From the NCBI GenBank assembly GCA_017470935.1, contig JAFUXG010000030.1, positions 1 to 64,000 on the forward strand: DNA of 64,000 nt, in the 5' to 3' direction. The notes under the pieces are model-generated. The model saw only the letters and a program-made list of their open reading frames with translations. It was not told the origin of the DNA and did no database searches. Positions 36,096 through 46,019 of the stretch are shown one piece after another (within the stretch, counting starts at the first letter, position 1; every line of letters begins with the position of its first letter). Source of the stretch: Lachnospiraceae bacterium (GTDB taxonomy: Bacteria; Bacillota; Clostridia; Lachnospirales; Lachnospiraceae). Position numbers and translations under genes: made by a program.

Positions 36096-39000
36096 TTATG
36101 GCGTCGCCTCTGTCGCAGCTTCTGTTGCTGCTTCCGTTGTCGCCTCTGTGGTCGGAGCTTCTGTTGCCGCCTCCGTGGTTGCAGCCTCTGTTGTCGCCTC
36201 CGTGGTCTTCTCAGTCGCCTTCTCGGTAGATGCCGCCTCTGTTGTCGCTTCCGTCGTCACCACATCACTCTGTACCCATATCCTTATGGTGTATACCATA
36301 TCCGGCGCATCAACAGGTGCAATCTCGACCTTATATTCCTCTGCTCCGCCGCTTATGTTGGTCGGTGCAGTAAATGTGAATCCAATGGTAGTTATGTTGG
36401 AAAGCGTTGTCGGAACTTCATCTCCTGCCTCACCAAACATCTTATAGGCATGAGCCGAATATCCTCCTGTCGAGCCTGCTATCTTGATGACTGCCGACAG
36501 ACTTTCTCCCGGTTTAACTGTCACAAGTCCAATTCCGTCCTTAACTTGGGTCGTAGCACCGTTAGATCTCATGATATCAACCGTCATAGTTATATCGTTG
36601 AATCTCAATGTTCCTCCCTTCTCAAGTCCTAAGAACTGCTGGTTTATCGGTCTTGACTTTATCTTCTCGCCCCATGCGATGTCGCATACAACACCTGATA
36701 TGGTCCAGCTTGCGTTCATGCTCTCAAGGGTCTTAGTGAGCAGTTCCACTTCATCCGTCTCCGTCATATTGCTGACTGCCGTATTGGTATTGTCGGTGGT
36801 CTGAAGATTATCCGTATTGGTTCCGGTAGTTACGCCATTCGCAGTATCCGTTGTCGCATTTGCTGAATTAGTGCCATCCGTGGTATTACCACCATTCGTT
36901 GAATTAGCATCAGTTGTCGTACTTGTATTACCGCCATCCGTAGTATTGCTCGCATCCGTCTGCGTTTCATCCCCAGTATTCTGGCTCTTAACCGCGTCAT
37001 CCGATACCACATTGATATCCTTGGTCGTCACCTTCTTGCCGTTATACGGTATGATATCCACAGATGTCAGGGACAGATCCTTGTCAAGCTCATGTATAAA
37101 GAACTTGACCGTCGCATCCTTGTTCGCCTCGAACTTCTTCACATCACCCTGTATGTACGGTGTAGCATCCACGAAGGTCCTTGTCATCTTCACGCCCTTG
37201 TAATCGGTGTAGTTGAATGCCATCTGTACCTTGGACTCCGTTCCGCTGTCAAGCACATTGGAAGCCTCTGCCGTAGTAAATGTTACCGCAACCGGAGCAA
37301 CACTGTCATCACCGTAGCACTTGTCATTGGTGGTCTTATACTTGGTAAGATTCTCCGTAAGCGCATAAGATGTATCAAAGGAAGCATAGCTCCTCTTAGA
37401 GCGCTCCACCGTCTCATACACTCCCGTCTCCTCGTTAAGCTCCGTCTTATCCACATGGTATACCACGCCTGCCGCCGCATCCACATTGCCCTTAAGGTCG
37501 CCGTAGCCTGCTATTGAATATCCCGTTATCTCCGATACATACGGCACATCATAGGTAAGCTCTGCGAACAGGCCCTCCGATATGGAGCTATATCCCTGAT
37601 CCGTCAGATATACATATGGCGAGCGGTATTCCGTTCTTCCTCCGTCTATGGTTGACTTGTAGTAGAATGCCACCGCCACATCGGAATCCTCGTTAATAAG
37701 CATCTGCTCCTCCGTATTGGCACCAAAGGAAATGGCTATGGTTTCTTCGGTCCTGTCCACATAAGGATTGCTAATGAAAGGATCAGTCCTTAGTGTTATC
37801 ACTGCCGAAGGCTGCCCAGAGAACATATATGTAAATGTATTCATGACCACATCATCTCTTACATGCTGGATGATGGCATGGTCGAACAAAAGTCTTGAAC
37901 TAGAGCACTGTATTCCCAGGGTCGAAGCACTTATGAAATCCTTGACGCTTAATCCTAAGCTGTAAAATACTGCATCACTCGTTCCGCTGTTAGCAGGCTG
38001 CAATACATCAGTCTTCTGCATATACTGTGAAAACGGTATACCGTACTGGAAGAACATATTGACCTTAGAGTCTGCAATATTTCTCGTTGACTGCGCCGGA
38101 TATACATAGACATTAATCTTGTCATCGGACGAATCCGGCATACGGCTTACAGGCGTAGCCCATCCCTCTGCAGTCCATGTTATACTGTTCTCGTTGAACT
38201 TGATCTCCTTGGAAGCAGACGGCGTACCGATGTTCACATTCACCGTTATCGTCTCACCGTCACTGGCACACAGGCTCTTGGTCTTCATGGTCCTTACATA
38301 TTCCTCGTTGCCGTTAATCTGCAAGCCTCCATTTTCTTCTATCTCCGATATACATACCTTGCCTATGTTCCATGTGGCAGGATATCCGTTCCTTGACTGG
38401 GCAGTGAATACGATGCTCTGGATCGAGCTTACATCTGCCAGCGGCGGCATGATGAACCGGTCTGTGGTGTTCGGTCTGAACATCCACTCCGGATCGGATA
38501 TGGTCTTCATCTGTGACGAAGCCACCTTCACCGCATCAGGATCAGAGGGGGCATCATAGGACTTGGCAGACTTGTTCATATATGCCGCAAGCCTTGACAC
38601 CACATCAAACTCCTGCTTCTCCACCTTGTTGGTGGCAGCACTCATATAATATACTGTTGCCATCACCGAGCCCTCTAGCTGGTAATAATCATTATCCCAT
38701 GGAAGGTTGGTGAACTCGCATAACAGGTTATATACTCTCTTCTTATCCGTAACCTTGCAGAGCTTGCTTATCTCTGCAGCAGTTCTCGCCTTCTGTCCAC
38801 GGAGACTGGCACTTTCATTCTCATCACGGTAGTCGATATCTATCCATCCCACCTGCCCGATGATATACATCATGGCAGCTCCGCCGTTGGTCTGCTGTGT
38901 TACCGTTATCGTATCAATATTAAGCTTATCGAAAGGATCTGAATCCGAAGATATATCCTCCGGTATGATACGCACTCCCGTAACATCTCCGTAATCACGG

Positions 39001-42000
39001 TTCACAGATATGGTGAATACCTCCGTGGCTCCCGAACGGAATCCGTCAGAGCTTATCTGCTGATTGGCAAGCACATAGGCACTGTTGCCGTTCTTGAAAA
39101 TGAGCTGGAAGTAGAAATAGTTGGTAGAACCGGAATCACCGTTGCCCATATCATAATCAGGATCCTCCGCCACCTTCACCGATATATCGTAGGTGATCTT
39201 CTTTTTGGCAAAGCCCCAGTCAACTCCCGTCTGGTCGTAGGTCATACGGTAACGCACCGAAGCATAGTCCGCATCCCTCACATCATTGACTGTACGGGTA
39301 TTAAACGAGAAGTTAATGGTCTGCCCTCCCGTGAACAGCTGGTCAGACATGGTTCTGGTCTGATTTGATGAATCGTCATCCTCTACCTCCACATAGACCG
39401 GATTACCGTCGTCATCATAGACGGGATTGCCGTCATCATCATACTTCTGTTCCTTCTTCTTCTCCACCTGCCTGCCGTCTTCATCCAAGGCGTTGCCGTC
39501 ATCATCCTGCACATATGCATCCAAGCCCTTCAAACTGAATATGGGCGCTATTGTCATCTGGCGTTCTATCCAGTAATTTGTATCATTTTCATTCTTTAAG
39601 TATGCACGGCGAAGCTGCACATCATCCACAAGGGAGATGATAAGATTATCCATCACCCATTCGTCATCGCCAAGCAATGATATGTCTACACCATTAAATG
39701 TTTTCAGATCCGGTGCTTCTATCAGAAATGATATATCGCCGCCGTCCCCAAGACCGGCAGTCTCTATGTAATTGCCTCCCGTCTTGGTAGGCCATGAGCC
39801 TAAGAAGTCATTTGCCCCCTGCTTCACCCTGTAGGATATGGTGGTAGCCTGAGTTCCGTCCTGCTTCTCGTAATGGAACATAAGGGAGATATCATCCTTT
39901 GTCCCCGACCTTTTCTTATCACTGGTCTTAAGCGTCACCAGATATCTGTCCCTGCCAAATACCGATGCGACAAGGGGCGAGCCGCTCATATATGCCACAA
40001 GCTTGATGGTATCATTACCATTCGCCTTCACCATTCTTCCCTTGGTATCAGTGGTGGTATAGTACTGGAAGGGCTCTGCACTCTCGAACACATACTGTAA
40101 TGTAGCGCCTGTCAGTGCCTGCCCGCCAGAATCCGTACCTCCGGCTACATAAGGCATACACCCGCCCTTATACATGGATATACCGGCTAAGCTTATATCA
40201 TCTGCCGCAGTGGCAGTGATTGCCGTATTCATCTTCTTCGTGGGGCTGCTTACATTTATTCCCTTTTCACTGATAATGCTCCTTGCGGTATTGCCTACAT
40301 AGATCTTGGGCGAAGTGGCAAGCCTGTCAAATTCAGGAAAGATTCCCTGCATCGCCACCGTATCGCCGCGCCCCGCAAAGCCAAGTATAGTATCATCACC
40401 GCATGCCTTTGAGGCAGCCATATAACTGCTCAGTATAAATGGGAGCGTGACCTTTCTGGTCCATCCATGGGTATCCTTATACTGCATCTCAATGGCAATA
40501 TCCTCAACGATACCGTTATCACCGGAAAGCTTGGTTCCGTCTGAGTTGGTAAATGCATCAATACCTGCATTTAACTGGTCTGCCATATCCATTCTTATGG
40601 AATAGAGCGAAGAATCTGATGCGAAACTCCGCTTGACCTCAACCGCACCATAGTTGACGATATCACAATAGTTGCTGTCCTCGGCACCGCCGATTGTTAT
40701 GAGGGTATCCACTCCTGATGTGGAAAATGTAAGGGTTCCGCCGCCCCTCTTCTTTACATCCGCAATCATATATCCCTCAAAGTCAAGGAACTTCTGTCCG
40801 GAAACAAGACCATACTCCTCATAGCTCTTATATCTTTTGACCTTATATATGGAAAGACCCTGTATGGTCCATGTACCCTTGGAAGATGTTTTGGTGTTGG
40901 TGTCTATTATGCCCTTGTTGCCTGTGGTGACACTCTTCTTATGTGAAAGCTCAGATGCAGGCACCGCATTGCCTGTGTAGAAGCTCTCATCCTTCTCCTC
41001 TTCCTCCCCTGTGTATGCGTCCTGGTCGGTCACCTGGTTCTGTGGAACAAATTTATCCGTATTGGTGTCATAATACACATTCTTGACTGTATGATATACT
41101 GTTCCAACCGAAGGATCATATACGAACTTGCCATTAGCATCCTCCTTGAAGGTACGGGTATATACATCAAAGTAATAGTTGACACCCTCTTCATATTCAG
41201 GCTTTGGTTTCTTCTTATATCTTATCTGCTCGGTTAATTTTGAAAAATCATTATCGCTCACAGTAACTTGTTTATGTGTATTAAAATCATAATAGTAATC
41301 ATAAAAAACATGATAATAAAATGTTCTTTTTGTGGTATTATACCGCCATTTGTCATCATACCAATTAAATGAATCCTCACTTTTTTTATAAAAAGTAGCA
41401 GAATCTTTATCAAACGCATAAAAGGCGTTCGCATCCGGCTGAGTATCCGGCTCTGTCCCGTTATTTTTCCATTCAGTATATTGATCCTTTGTTACAAATT
41501 CATATTTTTCAGGATAAAAATATAAGCCTGCCTCATCATAGTAGGTACCCAACACACGATCATATAGAAAAGCACCGTTAGCATCTACTATAAAGTCCTG
41601 ATTAAAGAAATCATAGCGATATCTTTTGATAAAATCATCCATTTCTACAAATTTTCGGTTCTTGATATCATAAGATATATGTTTTTCAGTATGATATACT
41701 GTACCCAGTTCAGGATCATATACATATTTTCCTCTATCATCCTCCTTAAATGTACGAGTATGCAGATCATAATAATAATTGGTATTTTCTTTAAATTCGG
41801 GGTTATAATTACTATACCTGATCTGCTTGGTTAAATTCTTATAATTAACAAATTCATAGGTATTATAATCATAATAACCACCATCTTTATATTTATTATA
41901 AACATGACAAAATGCAAGATATCTAGTATCTGAATCATATCGATAAGCAATTCCTTTTTCTACCAAACCGTTGGCACGATAAAATGTATGGGTATCCTCA

Positions 42001-43391
42001 TTATATCCATAAAACATACTCATACTATCTATAGGTTTTGTATCAGGGGTAACATCATTATTGAACCAATTAGTATATAAGTCTTTTTTTATAAATTCGT
42101 GAGTCTCGGGATAATAATATAATGATGTGCCTAAATAGTCTACCGCTTCGATATAATATGTCTCCAGCTCAGAATCATATTTGAATTTACCATTTTCATC
42201 TTCTATAAAATCCTGATCGAACTCATCATACCTGTATTTAGCATCCGGATTCTCGGTATTCATCTTGCCTGTACTGCCCGTACTTCCTGTATTTGCCGAA
42301 AATCTAAGGGTGCTATCCTCGGGAATGACCTTAACGGCACCCTCCGTATCCTCATCGGTCTTGATGACACCATTGGAGTCACTTACCTCTATTTTTTTGA
42401 TAACATTATTACCCGCCTGCTTATTATTAGTGACAAACTGCGTGTTGGAATCATTTACTGTCTTCTGACTGTCATTATCATTATCTCCATTGGAACTTAA
42501 AGTATTATTATCATTATCCAGACTGCTGCTTGTGCCCGTGGTTCCGGTGGAAAGATAGACCTCCACCTTCTCAATGGACGCAATAGCCGATTCCGTCTTA
42601 AATATGTAGTCCTGTACCGTCCAGGAATCAAGGGGGCTCTCCTTTGTGCTGTTCTCCGCATATTTGTAATTACCTATATTGCTTGAGCCGTAGGCTTTGT
42701 CAAGGTTATCCCCTGCCCTGTATCTCAATATGGAATCACTTCTGGCACCGCCGTCCACATTGGGGAATACGAACTGTGACTTTGTGACACCAAATGTATC
42801 CTTATACCGCACCACAAAATAAAGTACCGCATCTCCGGCACTCTCCCCTGTGGCAATGGTAAGGGAATATGTATTAGGCATGGCATCTGTTACTGTACCA
42901 TTATTCCAATCACTCATGCCCTTGTAGGCTTCATAGGCAGGAATATCTGTGTTCGGAGTTACGGAATAATTTGGCAGAAGTGAGGACTGATCCATAGCTG
43001 CCTCAGTTGCTGCATCACTGTCACCTGTAATATCCCCGTCAGCACTGCTTTCTGTGGCGGGCTCGGTTGTGTCTTCGGTTGGTGCCACTGTTGTTGCCTC
43101 AGTTGCGGCTTCGGTTGGTGCCACTGTTGTTGCCTCAGTTGCGGCTTCGGTTGGTGCCACTGTTGTTGCCTCAGTTGCGGCTTCGGTTGGTGCCTCAGTT
43201 GTTGCCTCAGTTGTAAATCTTGAAAAGTCAAAAGTAAAAGCTTCTGTCGTCGTACCACCTGATATTCGTCCACTTTTTCCAATTGCCTCCGCATCTAGTC
43301 CCGGAACACACGAAAGGAACAGGGAAAGTGCAAGCAGCCCTGCAAGTCCTCTTTTCCAAATTCTGTTATGAATGATATGTATTTTCTTCAT
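36096..43391 (-). CDS. Giant secreted surface protein with Thr/Glu/Ala repeat ends
   Basis: About 2431 aa. A basic N-terminus and hydrophobic segment (LAGLLALSLFLSCVPGLDAEA) form a Sec signal. A Thr/Glu/Ala/Pro-rich repeat (about residues 60-115) follows, and a similar stretch closes the protein (TTEATTEAASTEKATEKTTE onward). In between are long beta-rich regions typical of surface adhesins. Residues about 385-785 hold a duplicated Tyr/Asp-rich unit of about 207 residues whose DNA is far poorer in GC than the rest. There is no sortase motif or TM anchor; the protein ends in EAATEATP. ATG at 43391 follows GGGGA; the earlier ATG at 43406 lacks a ribosome site. It has its own SARP-type promoter (copy C) and terminator. 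An adhesin or contact-dependent role with the T4SS is inferred from co-regulation. Confidence 0.7.
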   Translation of the reverse strand: MKKIHIIHNRIWKRGLAGLLALSLFLSCVPGLDAEAIGKSGRISGGTTTEAFTFDFSRFTTEATTEAPTEAATEATTVAPTEAATEATTVAPTEAATEATTVAPTEDTTEPATESSADGDITGDSDAATEAAMDQSSLLPNYSVTPNTDIPAYEAYKGMSDWNNGTVTDAMPNTYSLTIATGESAGDAVLYFVVRYKDTFGVTKSQFVFPNVDGGARSDSILRYRAGDNLDKAYGSSNIGNYKYAENSTKESPLDSWTVQDYIFKTESAIASIEKVEVYLSTGTTGTSSSLDNDNNTLSSNGDNDNDSQKTVNDSNTQFVTNNKQAGNNVIKKIEVSDSNGVIKTDEDTEGAVKVIPEDSTLRFSANTGSTGSTGKMNTENPDAKYRYDEFDQDFIEDENGKFKYDSELETYYIEAVDYLGTSLYYYPETHEFIKKDLYTNWFNNDVTPDTKPIDSMSMFYGYNEDTHTFYRANGLVEKGIAYRYDSDTRYLAFCHVYNKYKDGGYYDYNTYEFVNYKNLTKQIRYSNYNPEFKENTNYYYDLHTRTFKEDDRGKYVYDPELGTVYHTEKHISYDIKNRKFVEMDDFIKRYRYDFFNQDFIVDANGAFLYDRVLGTYYDEAGLYFYPEKYEFVTKDQYTEWKNNGTEPDTQPDANAFYAFDKDSATFYKKSEDSFNWYDDKWRYNTTKRTFYYHVFYDYYYDFNTHKQVTVSDNDFSKLTEQIRYKKKPKPEYEEGVNYYFDVYTRTFKEDANGKFVYDPSVGTVYHTVKNVYYDTNTDKFVPQNQVTDQDAYTGEEEEKDESFYTGNAVPASELSHKKSVTTGNKGIIDTNTKTSSKGTWTIQGLSIYKVKRYKSYEEYGLVSGQKFLDFEGYMIADVKKRGGGTLTFSTSGVDTLITIGGAEDSNYCDIVNYGAVEVKRSFASDSSLYSIRMDMADQLNAGIDAFTNSDGTKLSGDNGIVEDIAIEMQYKDTHGWTRKVTLPFILSSYMAASKACGDDTILGFAGRGDTVAMQGIFPEFDRLATSPKIYVGNTARSIISEKGINVSSPTKKMNTAITATAADDISLAGISMYKGGCMPYVAGGTDSGGQALTGATLQYVFESAEPFQYYTTTDTKGRMVKANGNDTIKLVAYMSGSPLVASVFGRDRYLVTLKTSDKKRSGTKDDISLMFHYEKQDGTQATTISYRVKQGANDFLGSWPTKTGGNYIETAGLGDGGDISFLIEAPDLKTFNGVDISLLGDDEWVMDNLIISLVDDVQLRRAYLKNENDTNYWIERQMTIAPIFSLKGLDAYVQDDDGNALDEDGRQVEKKKEQKYDDDGNPVYDDDGNPVYVEVEDDDSSNQTRTMSDQLFTGGQTINFSFNTRTVNDVRDADYASVRYRMTYDQTGVDWGFAKKKITYDISVKVAEDPDYDMGNGDSGSTNYFYFQLIFKNGNSAYVLANQQISSDGFRSGATEVFTISVNRDYGDVTGVRIIPEDISSDSDPFDKLNIDTITVTQQTNGGAAMMYIIGQVGWIDIDYRDENESASLRGQKARTAAEISKLCKVTDKKRVYNLLCEFTNLPWDNDYYQLEGSVMATVYYMSAATNKVEKQEFDVVSRLAAYMNKSAKSYDAPSDPDAVKVASSQMKTISDPEWMFRPNTTDRFIMPPLADVSSIQSIVFTAQSRNGYPATWNIGKVCISEIEENGGLQINGNEEYVRTMKTKSLCASDGETITVNVNIGTPSASKEIKFNENSITWTAEGWATPVSRMPDSSDDKINVYVYPAQSTRNIADSKVNMFFQYGIPFSQYMQKTDVLQPANSGTSDAVFYSLGLSVKDFISASTLGIQCSSSRLLFDHAIIQHVRDDVVMNTFTYMFSGQPSAVITLRTDPFISNPYVDRTEETIAISFGANTEEQMLINEDSDVAVAFYYKSTIDGGRTEYRSPYVYLTDQGYSSISEGLFAELTYDVPYVSEITGYSIAGYGDLKGNVDAAAGVVYHVDKTELNEETGVYETVERSKRSYASFDTSYALTENLTKYKTTNDKCYGDDSVAPVAVTFTTAEASNVLDSGTESKVQMAFNYTDYKGVKMTRTFVDATPYIQGDVKKFEANKDATVKFFIHELDKDLSLTSVDIIPYNGKKVTTKDINVVSDDAVKSQNTGDETQTDASNTTDGGNTSTTTDANSTNGGNTTDGTNSANATTDTANGVTTGTNTDNLQTTDNTNTAVSNMTETDEVELLTKTLESMNASWTISGVVCDIAWGEKIKSRPINQQFLGLEKGGTLRFNDITMTVDIMRSNGATTQVKDGIGLVTVKPGESLSAVIKIAGSTGGYSAHAYKMFGEAGDEVPTTLSNITTIGFTFTAPTNISGGAEEYKVEIAPVDAPDMVYTIRIWVQSDVVTTEATTEAASTEKATEKTTEATTEAATTEAATEAPTTEATTEAATEAATEATP
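41040..42240 (-). repeat. Duplicated about 620-base unit in the giant protein gene
   Basis: Two copies encode YRYDEFDQDFIEDENGKF... and YRYDFFNQDFIVDANGAF..., each running through FKEDDRGKYVYDPELGTVYH or FKEDANGKFVYDPSVGTVYH and ending near a YYDTNTDKFV-type strand. The region is strongly AT-rich: the 60 bases from 41281 contain 10 G/C, against 30 of 60 from 40021. Confidence 0.65.
43077..43199 (-). repeat. 36-base tandem repeat coding for Thr/Glu/Ala/Pro
   Basis: Just over three identical 36-base units encode a 12-residue repeat (TEAATEATTVAP). Exact nucleotide identity means the array is recent and probably variable in length between strains. Confidence 0.85.
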
Positions 43392-43461
43392 GCTCTCATT
43401 CCCCATTTCATATATTCGTGTATCTATACTCTATCATACAGTTAAACTAATCATCATTTTT

Positions 43462-43494
43462 AATATAACACACAAAGCGCTACAAATGTGTAAC
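43462..43494 (-). promoter_or_regulatory. SARP-type promoter module, copy C
   Basis: Minus strand: GTTACAC (43488-43494; one change from the other copies), 4 bases, GTAGCGC (43477-43483), 9 bases, TATATT (43462-43467), preceded by TG. The leader to the giant gene is about 65 bases. No terminator separates it from the upstream gene, so read-through also contributes. Confidence 0.78.
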
Positions 43495-43541
43495 TCAAAG
43501 CTGCAATTTCCAATTTATACATATATATAATTGGTTTATCA

Positions 43542-45752
43542 TCAGTAATCAGGCTCCACCACATCCACAAGCCTTACTGCGTCAAAGAACCATATAGATC
43601 CGTCAAAGGAATTACTGCTGCCTGACCCACCACCAGGTAATAAAGGGTTATATTTACCAAGTAAACCACTAAGAAAAGAATTACCAAAAATTTCTGCTTC
43701 AGAGGGAGCAGGGGTACCGCCAGGATTTTTTTCAAGTGTTAAACTTGGTGAATATGCATACCTTACAAAGGTAGAGGTCCTGTCACATCTTATAGTTCCT
43801 CCATTATCTATATCGTATGATGACATGGAACCCCATGTACCATTATAGGACTGTGGACAGGTGATTCCATAGTACATGACATAACTATCCGCTACCTTAG
43901 CCGCCAGCGAATTGCCGTCAATAGACTCTAATCCGTCAACAGTGGTATAATCTCCGTCTATCGTAAGCTTGGCATTGTATAGCAGCTTGTTGATATTTAC
44001 CCGCTTACATGCCGCTATGATTACACCGTCACCACGGTTTTCAATTATGCTGGACTTATCTATCTGGCAGAAGCTGTTGGCCATCAGACCGTAATTGATC
44101 AGGGTGGAACCGCCGGTAAGCTTTAAGCTGCAATCACCCTTCTTTACAATTGTATTTAAGTTAGGATTAGTCCTGTATATATCCGACAGACAGAATAGCC
44201 TTCCCTTTGGCATGACAACGATATTACCGCCGTTCATGCACTCAATCACACATTCGTCAGTGTCAAGAAATGGACTTATACACCCGCCATCCTTGATTAT
44301 TATGGTGCCTCCGTTGTTAATGATCTTACCGTTGTTGATCAGGTTGGTGGTGACTGAAAGCACGCCGCCCTCATTTATTATTATCTTAGAGGTCTCAGGA
44401 AGTATAAGACCGTCTGAACGCTGAATCTTGTTGTTCACATCCATGTATTCCGCATTGCTGATCTCAAGCAGCTCGCCCTTGCCGATGGTGGTGGTTCCAT
44501 GCTCACCCGTCTCCCGATCACCGCCCTGTCCCACAAGGGAAGCAAATGTGTAGGGCGTTCCCACATACCACATAAAACGGCACTCCGCACCGGTCACATT
44601 AACATCATATATATTACGCCCGTGGTAATGTGTTGATCCACCAATACCATAGCTGCTCGATCCTATCTCTGGTCCGTTACCCCCTGCCTGTCTTACATCC
44701 ATGGCAAGAAGATAACCGCCCTTGGTCAACATCGTGGTGGAAAATCCTTTCACATCCTGACTGCTATCATTCTGCCATGAATCAGCTATGGCATAATCAA
44801 GTCCGTCAAGGTCTTTATCATCCTCCTCATTCAGGTCTGCCTTGATGACCCAGGTATCCCCTCTTCCGCCGGACTCCGCACCAAAGGGCTGCAGACAGAA
44901 CTCATACTTTGGTGTATAACGATTCTCCCCCTGCTGTGCTAATTCTATGTACGGCTCATTCTTCTCACCGCCGCTTCCACGCCACCATTTCTGCAAGAAG
45001 TAATCATCTTCTCCAAGGGTGCCGTCCATAACCTCATAGAAGGATACATCATTGGGGTCCTCTGCCGCAGAGGCTCTGGCAAGCAATATACTGGCATCCA
45101 CCCTGAATTTATTACGCCCGTCTAACTTAGTCTTCAGATTGTCGCCTATATTCTTGGCTCTTATATAGGGTACGCCCATATTGCTTCCGTTGGTGTAGAA
45201 CACATTACTTCCGAATACTCCTGCATTATTCAAGGATGTGCCCTGTTCATCCAGCTTGATAAAAAATGAACTATACTGGTTGTAACAGTTTGACAGTCCG
45301 ATCTCACTATCCACCTTAGAACCATGTGCATCCCTGCTTGACTGCACAAGCTTATTAAACTTTTTATCATACACGCCCTGGTCATATCCGCGAAAGATAT
45401 GCTGCTTATCCGCAAAAGTGGATATAAAGCCCTTGTATTTGCCGTTTTTGTCCATGCGCACCAGCATTGAGGGGTGGTATCTGTCATCATTTATCAGATC
45501 ACCCACATTGCTCTGGGTGACCTTCTCCCATTTCCACAGAACGATACGGCCATGGGTGTCTTTCAATACCTTGGCTGCTGAGTTCACATCCTCCTCATAT
45601 TCCTCGGTTGAACCCTCGGCTGTCTCTTCACTTGATGATGTGGCATATACCTTGGAAGACATTCCATAAAGCATGGAAAAAGCCATTATTCCCGTAAGCA
45701 GGTATGCCTGAAGCTTCTTATAGGTTGTGAGGTGTATTATCTTATTGTGCAT
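43542..45752 (-). CDS. Secreted surface protein, probable beta-helix
   Basis: 736 aa. The signal peptide ends near SSKVYA (YLLTGIMAFSMLYGMSSKVYA). The mature protein is rich in Gly/Asn and has short repeating strands (GGVLSVTTNLINNGKIINNG, then TIIIKDGGCISPF, CMNGGNIVVMPKGRLF, GGSTLINYGLM) that suggest a parallel beta-helix. It has no recognised enzymatic motif and no membrane anchor; the C-terminus is short and acidic. ATG at 45752 lies 8 bases behind AAAGGAGC. It is transcribed from promoter copy D with a leader of about 150 bases and is followed by the giant surface protein gene, so the two probably work together on the cell surface. Confidence 0.65.
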   Translation of the reverse strand: MHNKIIHLTTYKKLQAYLLTGIMAFSMLYGMSSKVYATSSSEETAEGSTEEYEEDVNSAAKVLKDTHGRIVLWKWEKVTQSNVGDLINDDRYHPSMLVRMDKNGKYKGFISTFADKQHIFRGYDQGVYDKKFNKLVQSSRDAHGSKVDSEIGLSNCYNQYSSFFIKLDEQGTSLNNAGVFGSNVFYTNGSNMGVPYIRAKNIGDNLKTKLDGRNKFRVDASILLARASAAEDPNDVSFYEVMDGTLGEDDYFLQKWWRGSGGEKNEPYIELAQQGENRYTPKYEFCLQPFGAESGGRGDTWVIKADLNEEDDKDLDGLDYAIADSWQNDSSQDVKGFSTTMLTKGGYLLAMDVRQAGGNGPEIGSSSYGIGGSTHYHGRNIYDVNVTGAECRFMWYVGTPYTFASLVGQGGDRETGEHGTTTIGKGELLEISNAEYMDVNNKIQRSDGLILPETSKIIINEGGVLSVTTNLINNGKIINNGGTIIIKDGGCISPFLDTDECVIECMNGGNIVVMPKGRLFCLSDIYRTNPNLNTIVKKGDCSLKLTGGSTLINYGLMANSFCQIDKSSIIENRGDGVIIAACKRVNINKLLYNAKLTIDGDYTTVDGLESIDGNSLAAKVADSYVMYYGITCPQSYNGTWGSMSSYDIDNGGTIRCDRTSTFVRYAYSPSLTLEKNPGGTPAPSEAEIFGNSFLSGLLGKYNPLLPGGGSGSSNSFDGSIWFFDAVRLVDVVEPDY

Positions 45753-45905
45753 GGTTAATAGCTCCTTTCGTGGACACCACAATATGTTCGCAAGGTGTAT
45801 GTAGTGTTGTTATACTGTATGGTTGTTATCGTATATATTAACTGTATCGTATATGCTTTGCTTATACAAAATGTCTATAATTATCCCAATTATCGATTAA
45901 TACAT

Positions 45906-45938
45906 AATATAACATGCAAAGCGCTACAAAAGTGCAAC
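45906..45938 (-). promoter_or_regulatory. SARP-type promoter module, copy D
   Basis: Minus strand: GTTGCAC (45932-45938), 4 bases, GTAGCGC (45921-45927), 9 bases, TATATT (45906-45911), preceded by TG. Confidence 0.8.
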
Positions 45939-45946
45939 ACAAAAAT

Positions 45947-45975
45947 GCCTGACAGCCACTCAAAGACCGTCAGGC
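45947..45975 (-). terminator. Terminator ending the T4SS transcript, fused to promoter copy D
   Basis: Arms GCCTGACAGCC/GACCGTCAGGC with a short loop, followed on the minus strand by ATTTTTGT and then GTTGCAC. It is nearly the same composite as at 35000-35060. Confidence 0.8.
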
Positions 45976-46019
45976 GTTTATAGTCTTATTGGATTTTTGC
46001 AAGGAGATTGTATAATATG

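Noticed and set aside
43077..43199. CRISPR array
   Set aside because: The 36-base units are directly contiguous without spacers and lie in frame within a coding sequence.
36100..43400. Long plus-strand frames opposite the giant surface protein gene
   Set aside because: They mirror the Thr/Glu/Ala-rich and other low-complexity codons of the minus-strand gene, have no ribosome sites and show no protein-like composition.
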